Assembly: GCA_017617115.1 (NCBI GenBank)
Contig: JAFZXA010000128.1
Coordinates: 1-39,702 of the forward strand
DNA length: 39,702 nt
Direction: 5' to 3'
Origin: Treponema sp.
GTDB lineage: Bacteria; Spirochaetota; Spirochaetia; Treponematales; Treponemataceae
Both the position numbers and the translations under genes were made by a program. Numbering within the stretch: position 1 is the first letter of the stretch; each line of letters begins with the position of its first letter. Below are positions 8,735 to 16,526 of this stretch, piece by piece. The notes under the pieces are model-generated. The model was given only the letters and a program-made list of their open reading frames with translations. It did no database searches and had not been told where the DNA came from.

Positions 8735-8869
8735 TAGAAAACGAAAAAGTAGTTCAAAAAAGTAATTTAATAAGACAATATTCAACTACATACTACTTGT
8801 TGTACTGGATATCGGAGTAAAAAACTATCTTGTTGAGACCGTCCTGGAGAGAGCGGTCTCTTTTTTTTT
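8735..8869 (+). ncRNA. Candidate small RNA or attenuated leader upstream of mutS2
   Basis: A consensus promoter and an intrinsic terminator bracket about 135 bases without a convincing ORF. Inside are possible pairings such as GTAGTT (near 8751) with AACTAC (near 8784), and CAAC with GTTG (8783-8803). It matches no RNA family I recognise: it is not tmRNA, RNase P, 4.5S or 6S. It could be an independent sRNA or a terminated leader. mutS2 has its own promoter after the terminator, which favours an independent RNA. Confidence 0.5.
8835..8869 (+). terminator. Rho-independent terminator of the candidate small RNA
   Basis: A perfect seven-base stem GAGACCG / CGGTCTC with a 12-base loop is followed by nine T residues. 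Confidence 0.9.
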
Positions 8870-8875
8870 GCTTTC

Positions 8876-8904
8876 TTTACAATTTTTCTTTTTTTTTGTA
8901 GATT
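8876..8904 (+). promoter_or_regulatory. mutS2 promoter giving a leaderless start
   Basis: TTTACA (8876-8881), a 17-base spacer and TAGATT (8899-8904) put the expected transcription start at about 8911, which is the A of the mutS2 ATG. No Shine-Dalgarno precedes that ATG. Confidence 0.65.
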
Positions 8905-8910
8905 ACACTT

Positions 8911-11391
8911 ATGAACTCAAATGCTTTACAGGAAGTTGATTTTTATCGCCTCAGAGATCAGGTTGCTGCCTTTTGTATTACACAGGAAGGAAAAGAATCC
9001 TTTTTGCAGCGCGAACCTTTTACAGATTCCAAACAAATTGAAAATCTCAAAAATCTGAGCCGTGAATGGTCTAAATATCTAAGCGCTTCTCATAAAAATC
9101 CTGTTTTGTATTGGGAGCCTGTTGCTCCTTTAGTAGATGTAGTTCGTGCAAACGGTACAAGTCTTGTGCTTGAGCAGGTAAAAGCCCTGGGGCAGTTTGT
9201 GCAGAGTGTAAATAACTTAAAGCAGTGCATTACACTTCATACCGACGACCTTGAATTAAAAGCACTTTTGGAACAGTTTGAAAAACTCCCCGATTTTACC
9301 GAAACAGAAAAACTCATTTTTCATATAATTACCCCGGACGGTCAATTAAGAGATCTGCCTGAAATTGCCGCCATACGAAAACAGATTGCATCTTTGAATG
9401 CAAAAATCAAGACAATACTTCATCAATATACTACAGACCAGAAGCTTGCGGGTGTGCTTGAATCAACAGTACCTGTTCTTCGTAACGGCCGCCAGGTGCT
9501 TGCAGTAAAAGCCAGCCTTCAAAACAGAATCAACGGAATTATAATTGATATTTCACAGTCTGCGCAGACAGTTTATGTAGAACCTCAGGAAGTAGTGCTA
9601 TGCAGTAATGAGCTTATCCAGAAAGAAAACGAGCTTATTCAGGTTATAAACCGCATATTGGCGCAGCTTACAAAAGATCTTCAGCCAAGTGTTCCGCTGT
9701 TCCGTCAGGCGCTTCCTGTTATGCTTTTAATGGATACAACTTGTGCAGCAGCCCGCTGGGGAAACGAAAATAACTGTGTGTATGCTGTTCCGGCTATTGG
9801 AGAGCCGCCACTTTTACTGAAGGCACGCCACCCGCTGCTTGGTGAAAAAGCTGTTCCAATTGATTTTTATTTTATGGAAGGCAAGCGTGTACTCATAATT
9901 ACAGGTCCAAACACCGGCGGTAAAACTGTATCTCTTAAAACCTTTGCACTTTTTAGTATGCTTAATCAAACTGGCCTTCCGGTTCCTGCTGCAGAAGGTA
10001 CAAGACTTCCTGTTTTCAAGGAGCTTTTTGCCGATATTGGCGACAGCCAGGATATTGATATGAGTCTTAGTACATTCAGCGGGCACATGAAAAATATTGC
10101 TCAGGCAGTCAGCGGTGCAGACAAGAATTCCCTTGTTTTACTTGATGAACTTGGAAGCGGAACAGACCCTCAGGAAGGAACTGCAATTGCAATGTCTGTG
10201 CTTGATACTCTTATAGAAAAGAAGGCCTTTGTACTTGTTACAACACATATGGGTATTTTGAAAAACTACGGTTACACAAATCCGGGTTGTGTTAATGCAA
10301 GCGTTGAGTTTGATACAAGCACCTTATCACCGTCTTTTAAGTTGAATATGGGAATTCCCGGCGAAAGTCATGCCATTGCAATTGCAAGAAAGTCTGGATT
10401 GCCGCAGGATGTCGTAAATAAGGCAAAAAATTATATTGCAACCGAACAGGCAGATGTTTCTTCACTTATAAAAGGCTTGAACAAAAAGCATGCAGAGTTG
10501 GATCGCATTCAGCACAAAGCACGCATGCTCCAGAAGGAAGTTGAAGAAAAAGAACTTAAGGTAAAGGAAAAAGAGCTGACACTTCGCCGCAAGGAAAACG
10601 AGCTTAAAAAAGGTCATCAGCAGGAAATGCACGATTTCTTGATTCACAGCCGCAGAACTTTGGAAAATCTTGTACGGCAGCTTAGGGAAGGGGAGCTAAC
10701 CCGCGAAAAAACTCTTGGTGTAAAGCAGTTTATTTCGGAACTTGAAAATGATGTTGACCGTCTTGATAATAAGATAGAAGTTGAAGATGAAAAACTCGCC
10801 GCCCAGGAACAAACTTTTGCAAAGGAAGCAGAAGCAGCCAGAAAGCAAAATGGCTCCAACAAAAAAACAAAGAAAAAACTCAGTAATGCCGAAGCTCTTA
10901 AATATGCAACACCGGTTATGGAAGCGGAAGAAAAACCGCTCGTATTTGAACCGGGTGCCACAGTTACAGCCGGAGCCACCCGTAATGAAGGTATTCTCAT
11001 AGATCTTGCCCGTAAAGGCGTATGGAACGTTCAGTTTGGCAGCGTAAAGATGACAGTAAAAGAAAAAGACTTAAAGCTTGTAAAAAGCAGTGGTAGTGTT
11101 ACCCCGGTCATTTCGTATGACTTACAAACTTCCACAACCGAAGAACGTCCTGTATTCGAACTGCGTCTTTTAGGAATGCGCGCCGAAGAAGCCCTGCATG
11201 CTCTTGAACATCAGATAGACTTATGCACCTTACAAAACTTCCCGCATTTCAGCGTAATCCATGGTAAAGGCGACGGCATCCTTCAGCAGACCGTCCGCGA
11301 CTACCTTTCCCATTGCCCGCAGGTTCAGTCGTTCGAATTCGCTCCTCCAGAAGACGGGGGCACCGGTAAGACTTACGTAACATTAAAATAA
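8911..11391 (+). CDS. mutS2: MutS2 (endonuclease/ribosome-collision ATPase)
   Basis: This 826-residue MutS2 family protein has an N-terminal clamp and lever part (1-300), the MutS-type ATPase with Walker A GPNTGGKT (332-339), 'STFSGHMKN' and Walker B region DELGSGTDP (about 411-419), then 'TTHMGILKN'. A long charged coiled coil spans about 510-660. A KOW-like linker and a C-terminal Smr domain (about 749-826, with 'LRLLGMRAEEA' and the HGKGDGIL loop) complete it. It lacks the MutS mismatch-reading domain. Known roles of the family are suppression of recombination and rescue or splitting of collided ribosomes. Length and domain order are normal. The ATG sits seven bases after a -10 box, with no ribosome binding site. 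Confidence 0.95.
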   Translation: MNSNALQEVDFYRLRDQVAAFCITQEGKESFLQREPFTDSKQIENLKNLSREWSKYLSASHKNPVLYWEPVAPLVDVVRANGTSLVLEQVKALGQFVQSVNNLKQCITLHTDDLELKALLEQFEKLPDFTETEKLIFHIITPDGQLRDLPEIAAIRKQIASLNAKIKTILHQYTTDQKLAGVLESTVPVLRNGRQVLAVKASLQNRINGIIIDISQSAQTVYVEPQEVVLCSNELIQKENELIQVINRILAQLTKDLQPSVPLFRQALPVMLLMDTTCAAARWGNENNCVYAVPAIGEPPLLLKARHPLLGEKAVPIDFYFMEGKRVLIITGPNTGGKTVSLKTFALFSMLNQTGLPVPAAEGTRLPVFKELFADIGDSQDIDMSLSTFSGHMKNIAQAVSGADKNSLVLLDELGSGTDPQEGTAIAMSVLDTLIEKKAFVLVTTHMGILKNYGYTNPGCVNASVEFDTSTLSPSFKLNMGIPGESHAIAIARKSGLPQDVVNKAKNYIATEQADVSSLIKGLNKKHAELDRIQHKARMLQKEVEEKELKVKEKELTLRRKENELKKGHQQEMHDFLIHSRRTLENLVRQLREGELTREKTLGVKQFISELENDVDRLDNKIEVEDEKLAAQEQTFAKEAEAARKQNGSNKKTKKKLSNAEALKYATPVMEAEEKPLVFEPGATVTAGATRNEGILIDLARKGVWNVQFGSVKMTVKEKDLKLVKSSGSVTPVISYDLQTSTTEERPVFELRLLGMRAEEALHALEHQIDLCTLQNFPHFSVIHGKGDGILQQTVRDYLSHCPQVQSFEFAPPEDGGTGKTYVTLK

Positions 11392-11400
11392 CTGTATGTA

Positions 11401-11429
11401 TTGCACAATTTCTTTAATAGGGTTAAAAT
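11401..11429 (+). promoter_or_regulatory. Promoter of the CBM48-like gene
   Basis: TTGCAC (11401-11406), 17 bases, TAAAAT (11424-11429). The 15-base string TTAAAATTAGGCTAT that includes the -10 recurs exactly at the hisC promoter (35544-35558), where a TTGAAT box lies at the same 17-base spacing. Confidence 0.65.
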
Positions 11430-11480
11430 TAGGCTATTATTAATAAAAGGTCGTTGATGGCCTTAATCAGGAGGACGTTT

Positions 11481-11921
11481 ATGTCTTTGAAGAAAACTTA
11501 TTCCGCTGATGGAAAAAAATGTACTGTAGTTTTTAATGTAAATGCAAATGCCGCAGCTGGTGCTGAAAAGATTTTTCTTGTTGGAGATTTCAACAGCTGG
11601 GACGAAACTTCTATTCCTATGAAAAAAGGTCCGGACGGATCTTTTTCTGTAAAAAAGCAGCTTGATACAAATAAGGAATATCAGTTCCGCTATCTTTTGG
11701 ATGGTAAAGCCTGGATTAACGACTGGAAGGCCGACAAATATGTTCGCTCTGAGTTTGCCAACGATGACAACTCTTGCGTAGACACATCTGTGCCAAAAGC
11801 AGCTAAAACTGCAAAAAAGCCGGCTCCAAAATCTGCAGCAAAAACAACTGATAAAAAACCTGCTGCAAAGAAAACCACAACAAAAAAAGCAACAACAACT
11901 AAAAAATCTGCAAAGAAATAG
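11481..11921 (+). CDS. CBM48/AMPK-type glycogen-binding domain with H1-like basic tail
   Basis: This cytoplasmic protein has 146 residues. Residues about 13-95 are an AMPK/isoamylase-N type carbohydrate-binding domain ('KIFLVGDFNSWDE', 'GSFSVKK', 'YQFRYLLDGKAWINDW'); the two Trp residues and the YLLDG turn are the usual sugar-binding features. Residues 105-146 are a Lys/Ala/Thr/Pro-rich repeat tail like histone H1 or bacterial HU tails, suggesting nucleic-acid or other anionic-polymer binding. The start is set by AGGAGG (11469-11474) six bases before ATG 11481; an upstream in-frame ATG at 11454 precedes that site and is rejected. It has its own promoter. A role in glycogen or surface-polymer association is inferred; the tail is unusual for this domain. 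Confidence 0.85.
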   Translation: MSLKKTYSADGKKCTVVFNVNANAAAGAEKIFLVGDFNSWDETSIPMKKGPDGSFSVKKQLDTNKEYQFRYLLDGKAWINDWKADKYVRSEFANDDNSCVDTSVPKAAKTAKKPAPKSAAKTTDKKPAAKKTTTKKATTTKKSAKK

Positions 11922-11925
11922 TATA

Positions 11926-11954
11926 TTGACTATTTTGCAGTTTTTGTATATAGT
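11926..11954 (+). promoter_or_regulatory. tRNA-Gln promoter
   Basis: TTGACT (11926-11931), exactly 17 bases, TATAGT (11949-11954). Predicted start is near 11961, seven bases before the tRNA. It is the best consensus promoter in the window. Confidence 0.8.
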
Positions 11955-11967
11955 TTTACTTACTTAT

Positions 11968-12038
11968 TCCCCGATTGTGTAATGGTAGCACTTCAGATTC
12001 TGGTTCTGACTGTGGGGGTTCGAATCCTCCTTGGGGAA
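11968..12038 (+). tRNA. tRNA-Gln (CUG)
   Basis: The acceptor arms TCCCCGA / TTGGGGA pair with one G-T. The anticodon stem TCAGA / TCTGA holds the loop TTCTGGT, so the anticodon is CTG. The T arm is GGGGG-TTCGAAT-CCTCC. The 3' CCA is not encoded. Confidence 0.95.
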
Positions 12039-12042
12039 CTAA

Positions 12043-12074
12043 AAGGCTGACCACAAAAAGTCAGCTTTTTTTTT
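12043..12074 (+). terminator. Terminator between the two tRNAs
   Basis: A six-base stem GCTGAC / GTCAGC (extended by weaker pairs) is followed by nine T residues, five bases after tRNA-Gln. No separate promoter is visible for tRNA-Glu 15 bases further on. Confidence 0.8.
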
Positions 12075-12088
12075 GCGAATGCAATCTG

Positions 12089-12161
12089 GGCTCCTTCGAA
12101 TATCGGTTTAGTTCATCGCCCTCTCAAGGCGGAGAGACGGGTTCGACTCCCGTAGGAGCTA
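12089..12161 (+). tRNA. tRNA-Glu (CUC)
   Basis: The acceptor GGCTCCT / AGGAGCT begins with a G-U pair. The anticodon stem TCGCC / GGCGG encloses CTCTCAA, anticodon CTC. The T arm is ACGGG-TTCGACT-CCCGT. The 3' CCA is not encoded. It ends 27 bases before the next protein start, with no terminator between. Confidence 0.93.
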
Positions 12162-12188
12162 AATAATTTTTTTTGAGAAGAGAGAAAA

Positions 12189-12980
12189 ATGAAAAGATTT
12201 TTGCTGGCATTATTCATTTCGTTTTTTCTTGTCTTAACCCTTTCGGCAGCTGAATTTACCATTGTAAAAGATGAATTTTTCCCAATAGAAACAGAGGTTG
12301 TTAATCGTACTGCAACAACCTATTTTGTATATGCAGGTATAGATTCTGTTGAAATTATTAATGCCGATCAGAAAAGCCAGAAAAAGAAACTTAAAAAATC
12401 AGAATACACTTACAATAAATCTACTTCCTGTATTACCTTTAAGAATCCTCTACCGTATGACAACTGCATCGCAAAGGTAAAGGGGATTCCTTCGAGTCCT
12501 TATTCCTGTTATCTAAAAGATTTTGAAGGAACAAAAGATCAGCTTCTGGTAATTCTGAACAATCTTACTGCTGTAGAAAAAAAGGATTACGTTTATGATC
12601 CTAAAACAAAACTCATAACGTTCAGACCAGACATAGACATAAGCAGCACAAGCTATTATATGGTTTATTATGTAAAAACCTCGGCTGGTGTAGTTTCAAA
12701 AACAATTTCAAATGATTTTAATGATATAATTGCAGAACTTCACGCAAGACATAATCAGCAGCTTTTTGGCGGCCCGCTTGTTATTTACAAAGACAGAACA
12801 GGAGTTCCGTTAAATAAGGTTGCAAAAGAAGTTGGCTTTAAGCTTACATTCTGGCAGCCTCGTGCCTGTACTATCTGCGAATCTTATGATAATAATCAGA
12901 AAACTGTAACTGTACTTTGCTATTATAAGAACAGATATGTAGAATGTACAGAAAACAAAATAGTAGAGTACAGATACTAG
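12189..12980 (+). CDS. Secreted protein of unknown function
   Basis: This 263-residue protein is not recognised. Residues 1-20 are a clear signal peptide (KRF, a hydrophobic run, then LSAAEF). The mature part is beta-rich with many Tyr and Lys, two short Ig-like or beta-sandwich stretches (about 30-165), and a C-terminal part (about 190-263) with four cysteines (CTICESYDN, CYYKN, ECTEN) that could form disulphides in the periplasm. The ribosome binding site is GAGAAGAGAG, about 7 bases before the ATG. The gene directly follows tRNA-Glu and may be read from the tRNA promoter. The next gene starts 24 bases after its stop with its own -10 box. No enzyme motif is seen. Confidence 0.75.
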   Translation: MKRFLLALFISFFLVLTLSAAEFTIVKDEFFPIETEVVNRTATTYFVYAGIDSVEIINADQKSQKKKLKKSEYTYNKSTSCITFKNPLPYDNCIAKVKGIPSSPYSCYLKDFEGTKDQLLVILNNLTAVEKKDYVYDPKTKLITFRPDIDISSTSYYMVYYVKTSAGVVSKTISNDFNDIIAELHARHNQQLFGGPLVIYKDRTGVPLNKVAKEVGFKLTFWQPRACTICESYDNNQKTVTVLCYYKNRYVECTENKIVEYRY

Positions 12981-12991
12981 TCTTTTTTACC

Positions 12992-12997
12992 GATAAT
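12992..12997 (+). promoter_or_regulatory. -10 box of the 13005 gene
   Basis: GATAAT ends eight bases before ATG 13005; an overlapping TATAAT (12997-13002) is too close to serve that ATG. No Shine-Dalgarno and no clear -35. Confidence 0.4.
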
Positions 12998-13004
12998 ATA
13001 ATAT

Positions 13005-14714
13005 ATGGTTGAAAGTGATACAAAAAGCTCTTTTGACAGGCTTGTAGCGGGTTTAAATGCCGAAGACAGGCTTGCAATGCTAAACAGAATTAATCAAATG
13101 GATTCTCAAAATGTTCAGCTTAGTGCAGAGCCCGTAGATTCAGAAGCAAATATAACTATTCAAAAAAAACTTCAGAATGAATCTGTCTTTTATAAGCTTA
13201 TTTTATGGTTGCGTGCCTTATTTGATAAAAAAACTATTGAACAGCTATATGGACAAGATTTAATAAACAATCTTTCCAGAAAAATAAACAGCAGATTTCC
13301 GGGTACAATTGATACAAGAATAAAATCGCTTGATTACATTTTTTACGAAAGGCTTCTTACATTAAAAGAGGCTGCCGATTTTTTTAAGGTTTATTTTACA
13401 TACATTGAAGAAGCTCCTGGTGATTTTTATGTTTTTTTAAGTTCTTTTGTTGCTCCTGAGCTTGCCGAAAAAATTAATGCACAGGCAGACCCTTTTATTT
13501 TTCCATTTTCAAAACCTGTTACACCAGAGGCTCGAACAGAGCTTGCTAAAAAACTTGATGACCTTTTGAATAATATGGATAGAGATACAAAAGCAAATAT
13601 GTACTCGGCTGTTTCTTCGGCAAACTGGCTGAATAAATTCTGTATGCTTCAGTATCTTCATTTTATTTCACAATTTACAAATATCGCTGGCGATGCTTAT
13701 ACTTGCCCATACAGTAATTCGCAAATGGATTACAATGAACTTGCTTCTGTTTTTTCTAGTATTAAGCCTATTGAAAATGAAGTGCTTGAAGCAATCTTTC
13801 TTTTTTCGCAGCGTAAACATCTTACAACAAATGCTCAGGATAAGGATATTGAAAAGGCTGTAAAAGAATTCATGATAAAGGCAGTTGCTTTCTTAGGAAC
13901 AATAAAATCTTTTGTGAATAATGTGCCAATAAAAAATCTTGGCAGGGTAGTAAATCAGGATTATAACTGGCAGCCAAAAAATATGGAAGGAGCCGAAGCC
14001 TGGTTCCCTAGCTTTAGAGCACAATGGCGGAAGATTCAGGATATAAGATGGAATGATTTTGCACGCGAACAGAAAAAGCAGATGTTAAGCCAGAATCTTA
14101 AAACCGATTTTGATCTTGATGAATTTCCAACTATGGAGTACAGACCATGGCTTAAGCTTTGGAACCGTATTCCGTTTAACCGCGAACTTACTGGTGGATT
14201 CTTGTCGTGGTTCTGTACCGAAAAATATGACAAAATTATTCCAGATTTGAACCTTGTTGCAATGGAAGGTGTTTTTTATAAAAGTGAAAACCGCTCAGAA
14301 TATTCAGAAGGTTTAAATAATTTTTCAAATGCAAATGTAATGATGAAGGAGCTTTTACGCAAGCTTTCGCCTGAAGGAGAATACGGACGTCTTTTTGATG
14401 ATTTTGCAACAAATAGGGTTCATAATTTTCAGGTACAGAATCAGATTGAATCAATGATGACACAGATTGAAGACACTGTTAAGGAAGCCATTGCATTATT
14501 TGGCAAAGGTGCCAGAACAATTGAACGTGTCTTTTACGGATTCTTTGAAGAACAGAAGGATGGTATTCATGAACCACTACAAAATATTACAACAATACGT
14601 GGCCGCGATAACCGCCGTTTTCTGGATTCGCTTATTTCTACAAGACAGCTTTTGAAAAAAACACTGTCTTATATTTCTGAACTTGAACCTATTGATTCAA
14701 TGAAAGAAAATTAA
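13005..14714 (+). CDS. Spirochaetal conserved protein of unknown function (DUF5312-like)
   Basis: This is a 569-residue, mostly helical, soluble protein. It has no signal peptide and no catalytic motif that I can identify. 'FYKLILWLRALFDKKT' (about 60-75) is an amphipathic stretch that could touch the membrane. The sequence style resembles a spirochaete-only family that I recall as DUF5312; this is from memory and unchecked. A GATAAT box at 12992-12997 ends eight bases before ATG 13005 and there is no Shine-Dalgarno, so the mRNA may be leaderless. The stop overlaps the stop of the reverse-strand pseudokinase-like gene by four bases (TTAA). Confidence 0.75.
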   Translation: MVESDTKSSFDRLVAGLNAEDRLAMLNRINQMDSQNVQLSAEPVDSEANITIQKKLQNESVFYKLILWLRALFDKKTIEQLYGQDLINNLSRKINSRFPGTIDTRIKSLDYIFYERLLTLKEAADFFKVYFTYIEEAPGDFYVFLSSFVAPELAEKINAQADPFIFPFSKPVTPEARTELAKKLDDLLNNMDRDTKANMYSAVSSANWLNKFCMLQYLHFISQFTNIAGDAYTCPYSNSQMDYNELASVFSSIKPIENEVLEAIFLFSQRKHLTTNAQDKDIEKAVKEFMIKAVAFLGTIKSFVNNVPIKNLGRVVNQDYNWQPKNMEGAEAWFPSFRAQWRKIQDIRWNDFAREQKKQMLSQNLKTDFDLDEFPTMEYRPWLKLWNRIPFNRELTGGFLSWFCTEKYDKIIPDLNLVAMEGVFYKSENRSEYSEGLNNFSNANVMMKELLRKLSPEGEYGRLFDDFATNRVHNFQVQNQIESMMTQIEDTVKEAIALFGKGARTIERVFYGFFEEQKDGIHEPLQNITTIRGRDNRRFLDSLISTRQLLKKTLSYISELEPIDSMKEN

Positions 14715-16483
14715 TTTTTTGAAAGTATTCCTCTATACGGATCGTTTAAATAATCTTCAAAATCCTGTTTTTCAATTTTCATTTCTTTTTCAGAAGGTAA
14801 AAAGTCATACTTAAACGACAGTTGGTTAATTGTTTTTACAGGATCACCGTCGTTCTGAATCAAGAGATTAAAATACTCGCTTTTAAAAAGGTCACTGTCA
14901 AAATCAACTTCGGTTGCAGAAGTTTCAATATCAGTAATAATCCATTTATCTTTCTTAAAGGTCAGAGTAAAGGTGTCTTTGTTTTTTGTAACATAAATAT
15001 CGTTGTTTGTACCTTCGGTATGCAGTGTGTAATATTCAACAGAATGAACAGATTTATCGCCTTTGTTTATGGTAACACCCTGTTCTTGTGTAAGGATTTG
15101 AGGCTTATCTTTGTTTTTCTTAAGTTCAATATATTCGTCTATTTGTTTACCGTCAACCTTGATGTTTGAAGCACCGTATAATCCTACAATCGAAAGCATA
15201 GAGGAATTGGTAAGCATTACAAAAAACTTTGCCGGTTTCTGGTATCCACCATCGCCTCCGCCAGAGGACATGCGCTGTTTGCTTATAACATAAACATTGC
15301 TTATAGAATCAAGATATCTGTTTGCTGATTTTCCGCTGGTAAAGGATTGCAGCAGTGTAATATCCATAGTATTCATGCCCTTAAAGAAGGTTTGAATAGT
15401 TTGAACAGAAGTAAATCCTTTTGTCGTATAATCATCAAGATAGTTTTGATAAGCGCTTCGTCCATAAATAATGGCAAATACAAGAGCAAGAATGCAGACT
15501 ATAATTGTAGTGGTGTTTCGTCTGAGTGTTCGCTTTGTTTTTACACGAGAGGATTGAAGCTTTTTATATGAATTAACCTTTTCTTCAAAAGCCTGATCAG
15601 AAAGTTTTGTAGAAATACTTTCTTTTGCCTTTGCCAGTAATTCAAGTGGAAAATCTTTTTGAGGAACAAGGTCTTCGCTTTTTTTACCCTTAGCTTTTTT
15701 ACCGGGGATGTTTACAGAATCGGAATTAAGTTTGAGTCCTTTGTTTACGGCCGCTGCCAGTTCAGGATTTATTCCGTTTATGCAAAGCTCAAGAGGAAGA
15801 AAATTTTTATCTAATAAATCGGCATTGCGTGTAAGATTATCGGCTGAAGGGTAGGGGTAACGTCCGGTAAGCATTTTGTATGCAACGCATGAACGCATAA
15901 AGCAGATTGCAGGTAAACCTTGAATAGTTGGATTTACCCAGCAGTTGTGAAGGTCAGCCTGTTCAACTGCCGAAAGTCCTGCTATTGAATACTTAAAGAC
16001 ATTTTGAGGAAGAAACAACAGCTTAAGCTTTGTGTCTGATTTTTTTGAAGCTGCAAAGCCATCTACCAGAATACCACCGCTTCCATTTAAAGGTATTTCA
16101 AATTCTTCATTTGCCGCTTGTGTTAAGATTGTGCAGACTGCAAGTGAAGAAAGATACATATTATCTTTGTCTTGAGTTGAAGCTTCTGGTGTTCCACATT
16201 TTGCATACAGGTCAAGAAGCGTTTGTGCATTTTCAGACAGTGGATTTTTATTGCAGTAGAATACAATTCGTTCCGCAGAGCCTTCAACATCAAAAGATTT
16301 TATTTCTGCAAAACTCCACTTCTCAAATGAAAAATGCAGCGGTTCACCGTCTTTGGAATCGCAGGTTGCAAGAACTCCTGTTTCTGTGACTATAGAATTG
16401 TAATTTGTTTTTCCAAATTTGTATTCGTCAAGACCAGAACAAAGTCGCAATTCATTATCTACGATGGAAACTACATTTTTCAT
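14711..16483 (-). CDS. Membrane-anchored pseudokinase-like protein
   Basis: This 590-residue protein has a cytoplasmic N-terminal domain (1-255), a linker with a Lys-rich patch (261-269), one membrane helix (about 325-341) and an exported C-terminal domain (345-590). The N-terminal domain reads like the C-lobe of a Ser/Thr kinase ('GILVDGFA' near 137, then 'FMRSCVAYKMLTGRYPYPSA' at 195-214, 'INGINPELAAAVNKGL' at 235-250). It lacks a visible HRD catalytic loop, DFG Asp and P-loop lysine, so it is more likely a pseudokinase or scaffold (inference). The topology matches PASTA- or NTF2-like sensor kinases. The exported part is beta-rich and unrecognised. The start has GAGG eight bases upstream. 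It follows hflC by 43 bases and is probably in the hflK-hflC operon. Confidence 0.7.
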   Translation of the reverse strand: MKNVVSIVDNELRLCSGLDEYKFGKTNYNSIVTETGVLATCDSKDGEPLHFSFEKWSFAEIKSFDVEGSAERIVFYCNKNPLSENAQTLLDLYAKCGTPEASTQDKDNMYLSSLAVCTILTQAANEEFEIPLNGSGGILVDGFAASKKSDTKLKLLFLPQNVFKYSIAGLSAVEQADLHNCWVNPTIQGLPAICFMRSCVAYKMLTGRYPYPSADNLTRNADLLDKNFLPLELCINGINPELAAAVNKGLKLNSDSVNIPGKKAKGKKSEDLVPQKDFPLELLAKAKESISTKLSDQAFEEKVNSYKKLQSSRVKTKRTLRRNTTTIIVCILALVFAIIYGRSAYQNYLDDYTTKGFTSVQTIQTFFKGMNTMDITLLQSFTSGKSANRYLDSISNVYVISKQRMSSGGGDGGYQKPAKFFVMLTNSSMLSIVGLYGASNIKVDGKQIDEYIELKKNKDKPQILTQEQGVTINKGDKSVHSVEYYTLHTEGTNNDIYVTKNKDTFTLTFKKDKWIITDIETSATEVDFDSDLFKSEYFNLLIQNDGDPVKTINQLSFKYDFLPSEKEMKIEKQDFEDYLNDPYRGILSKN

Positions 16484-16526
16484 AATGACCTCGAAATATA
16501 ATTATTTGTGCGAAACTGTGATTGCA

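Noticed and set aside
11975-12166. A 63-codon ORF
   Set aside because: It runs through two well-folded tRNA genes and a terminator.
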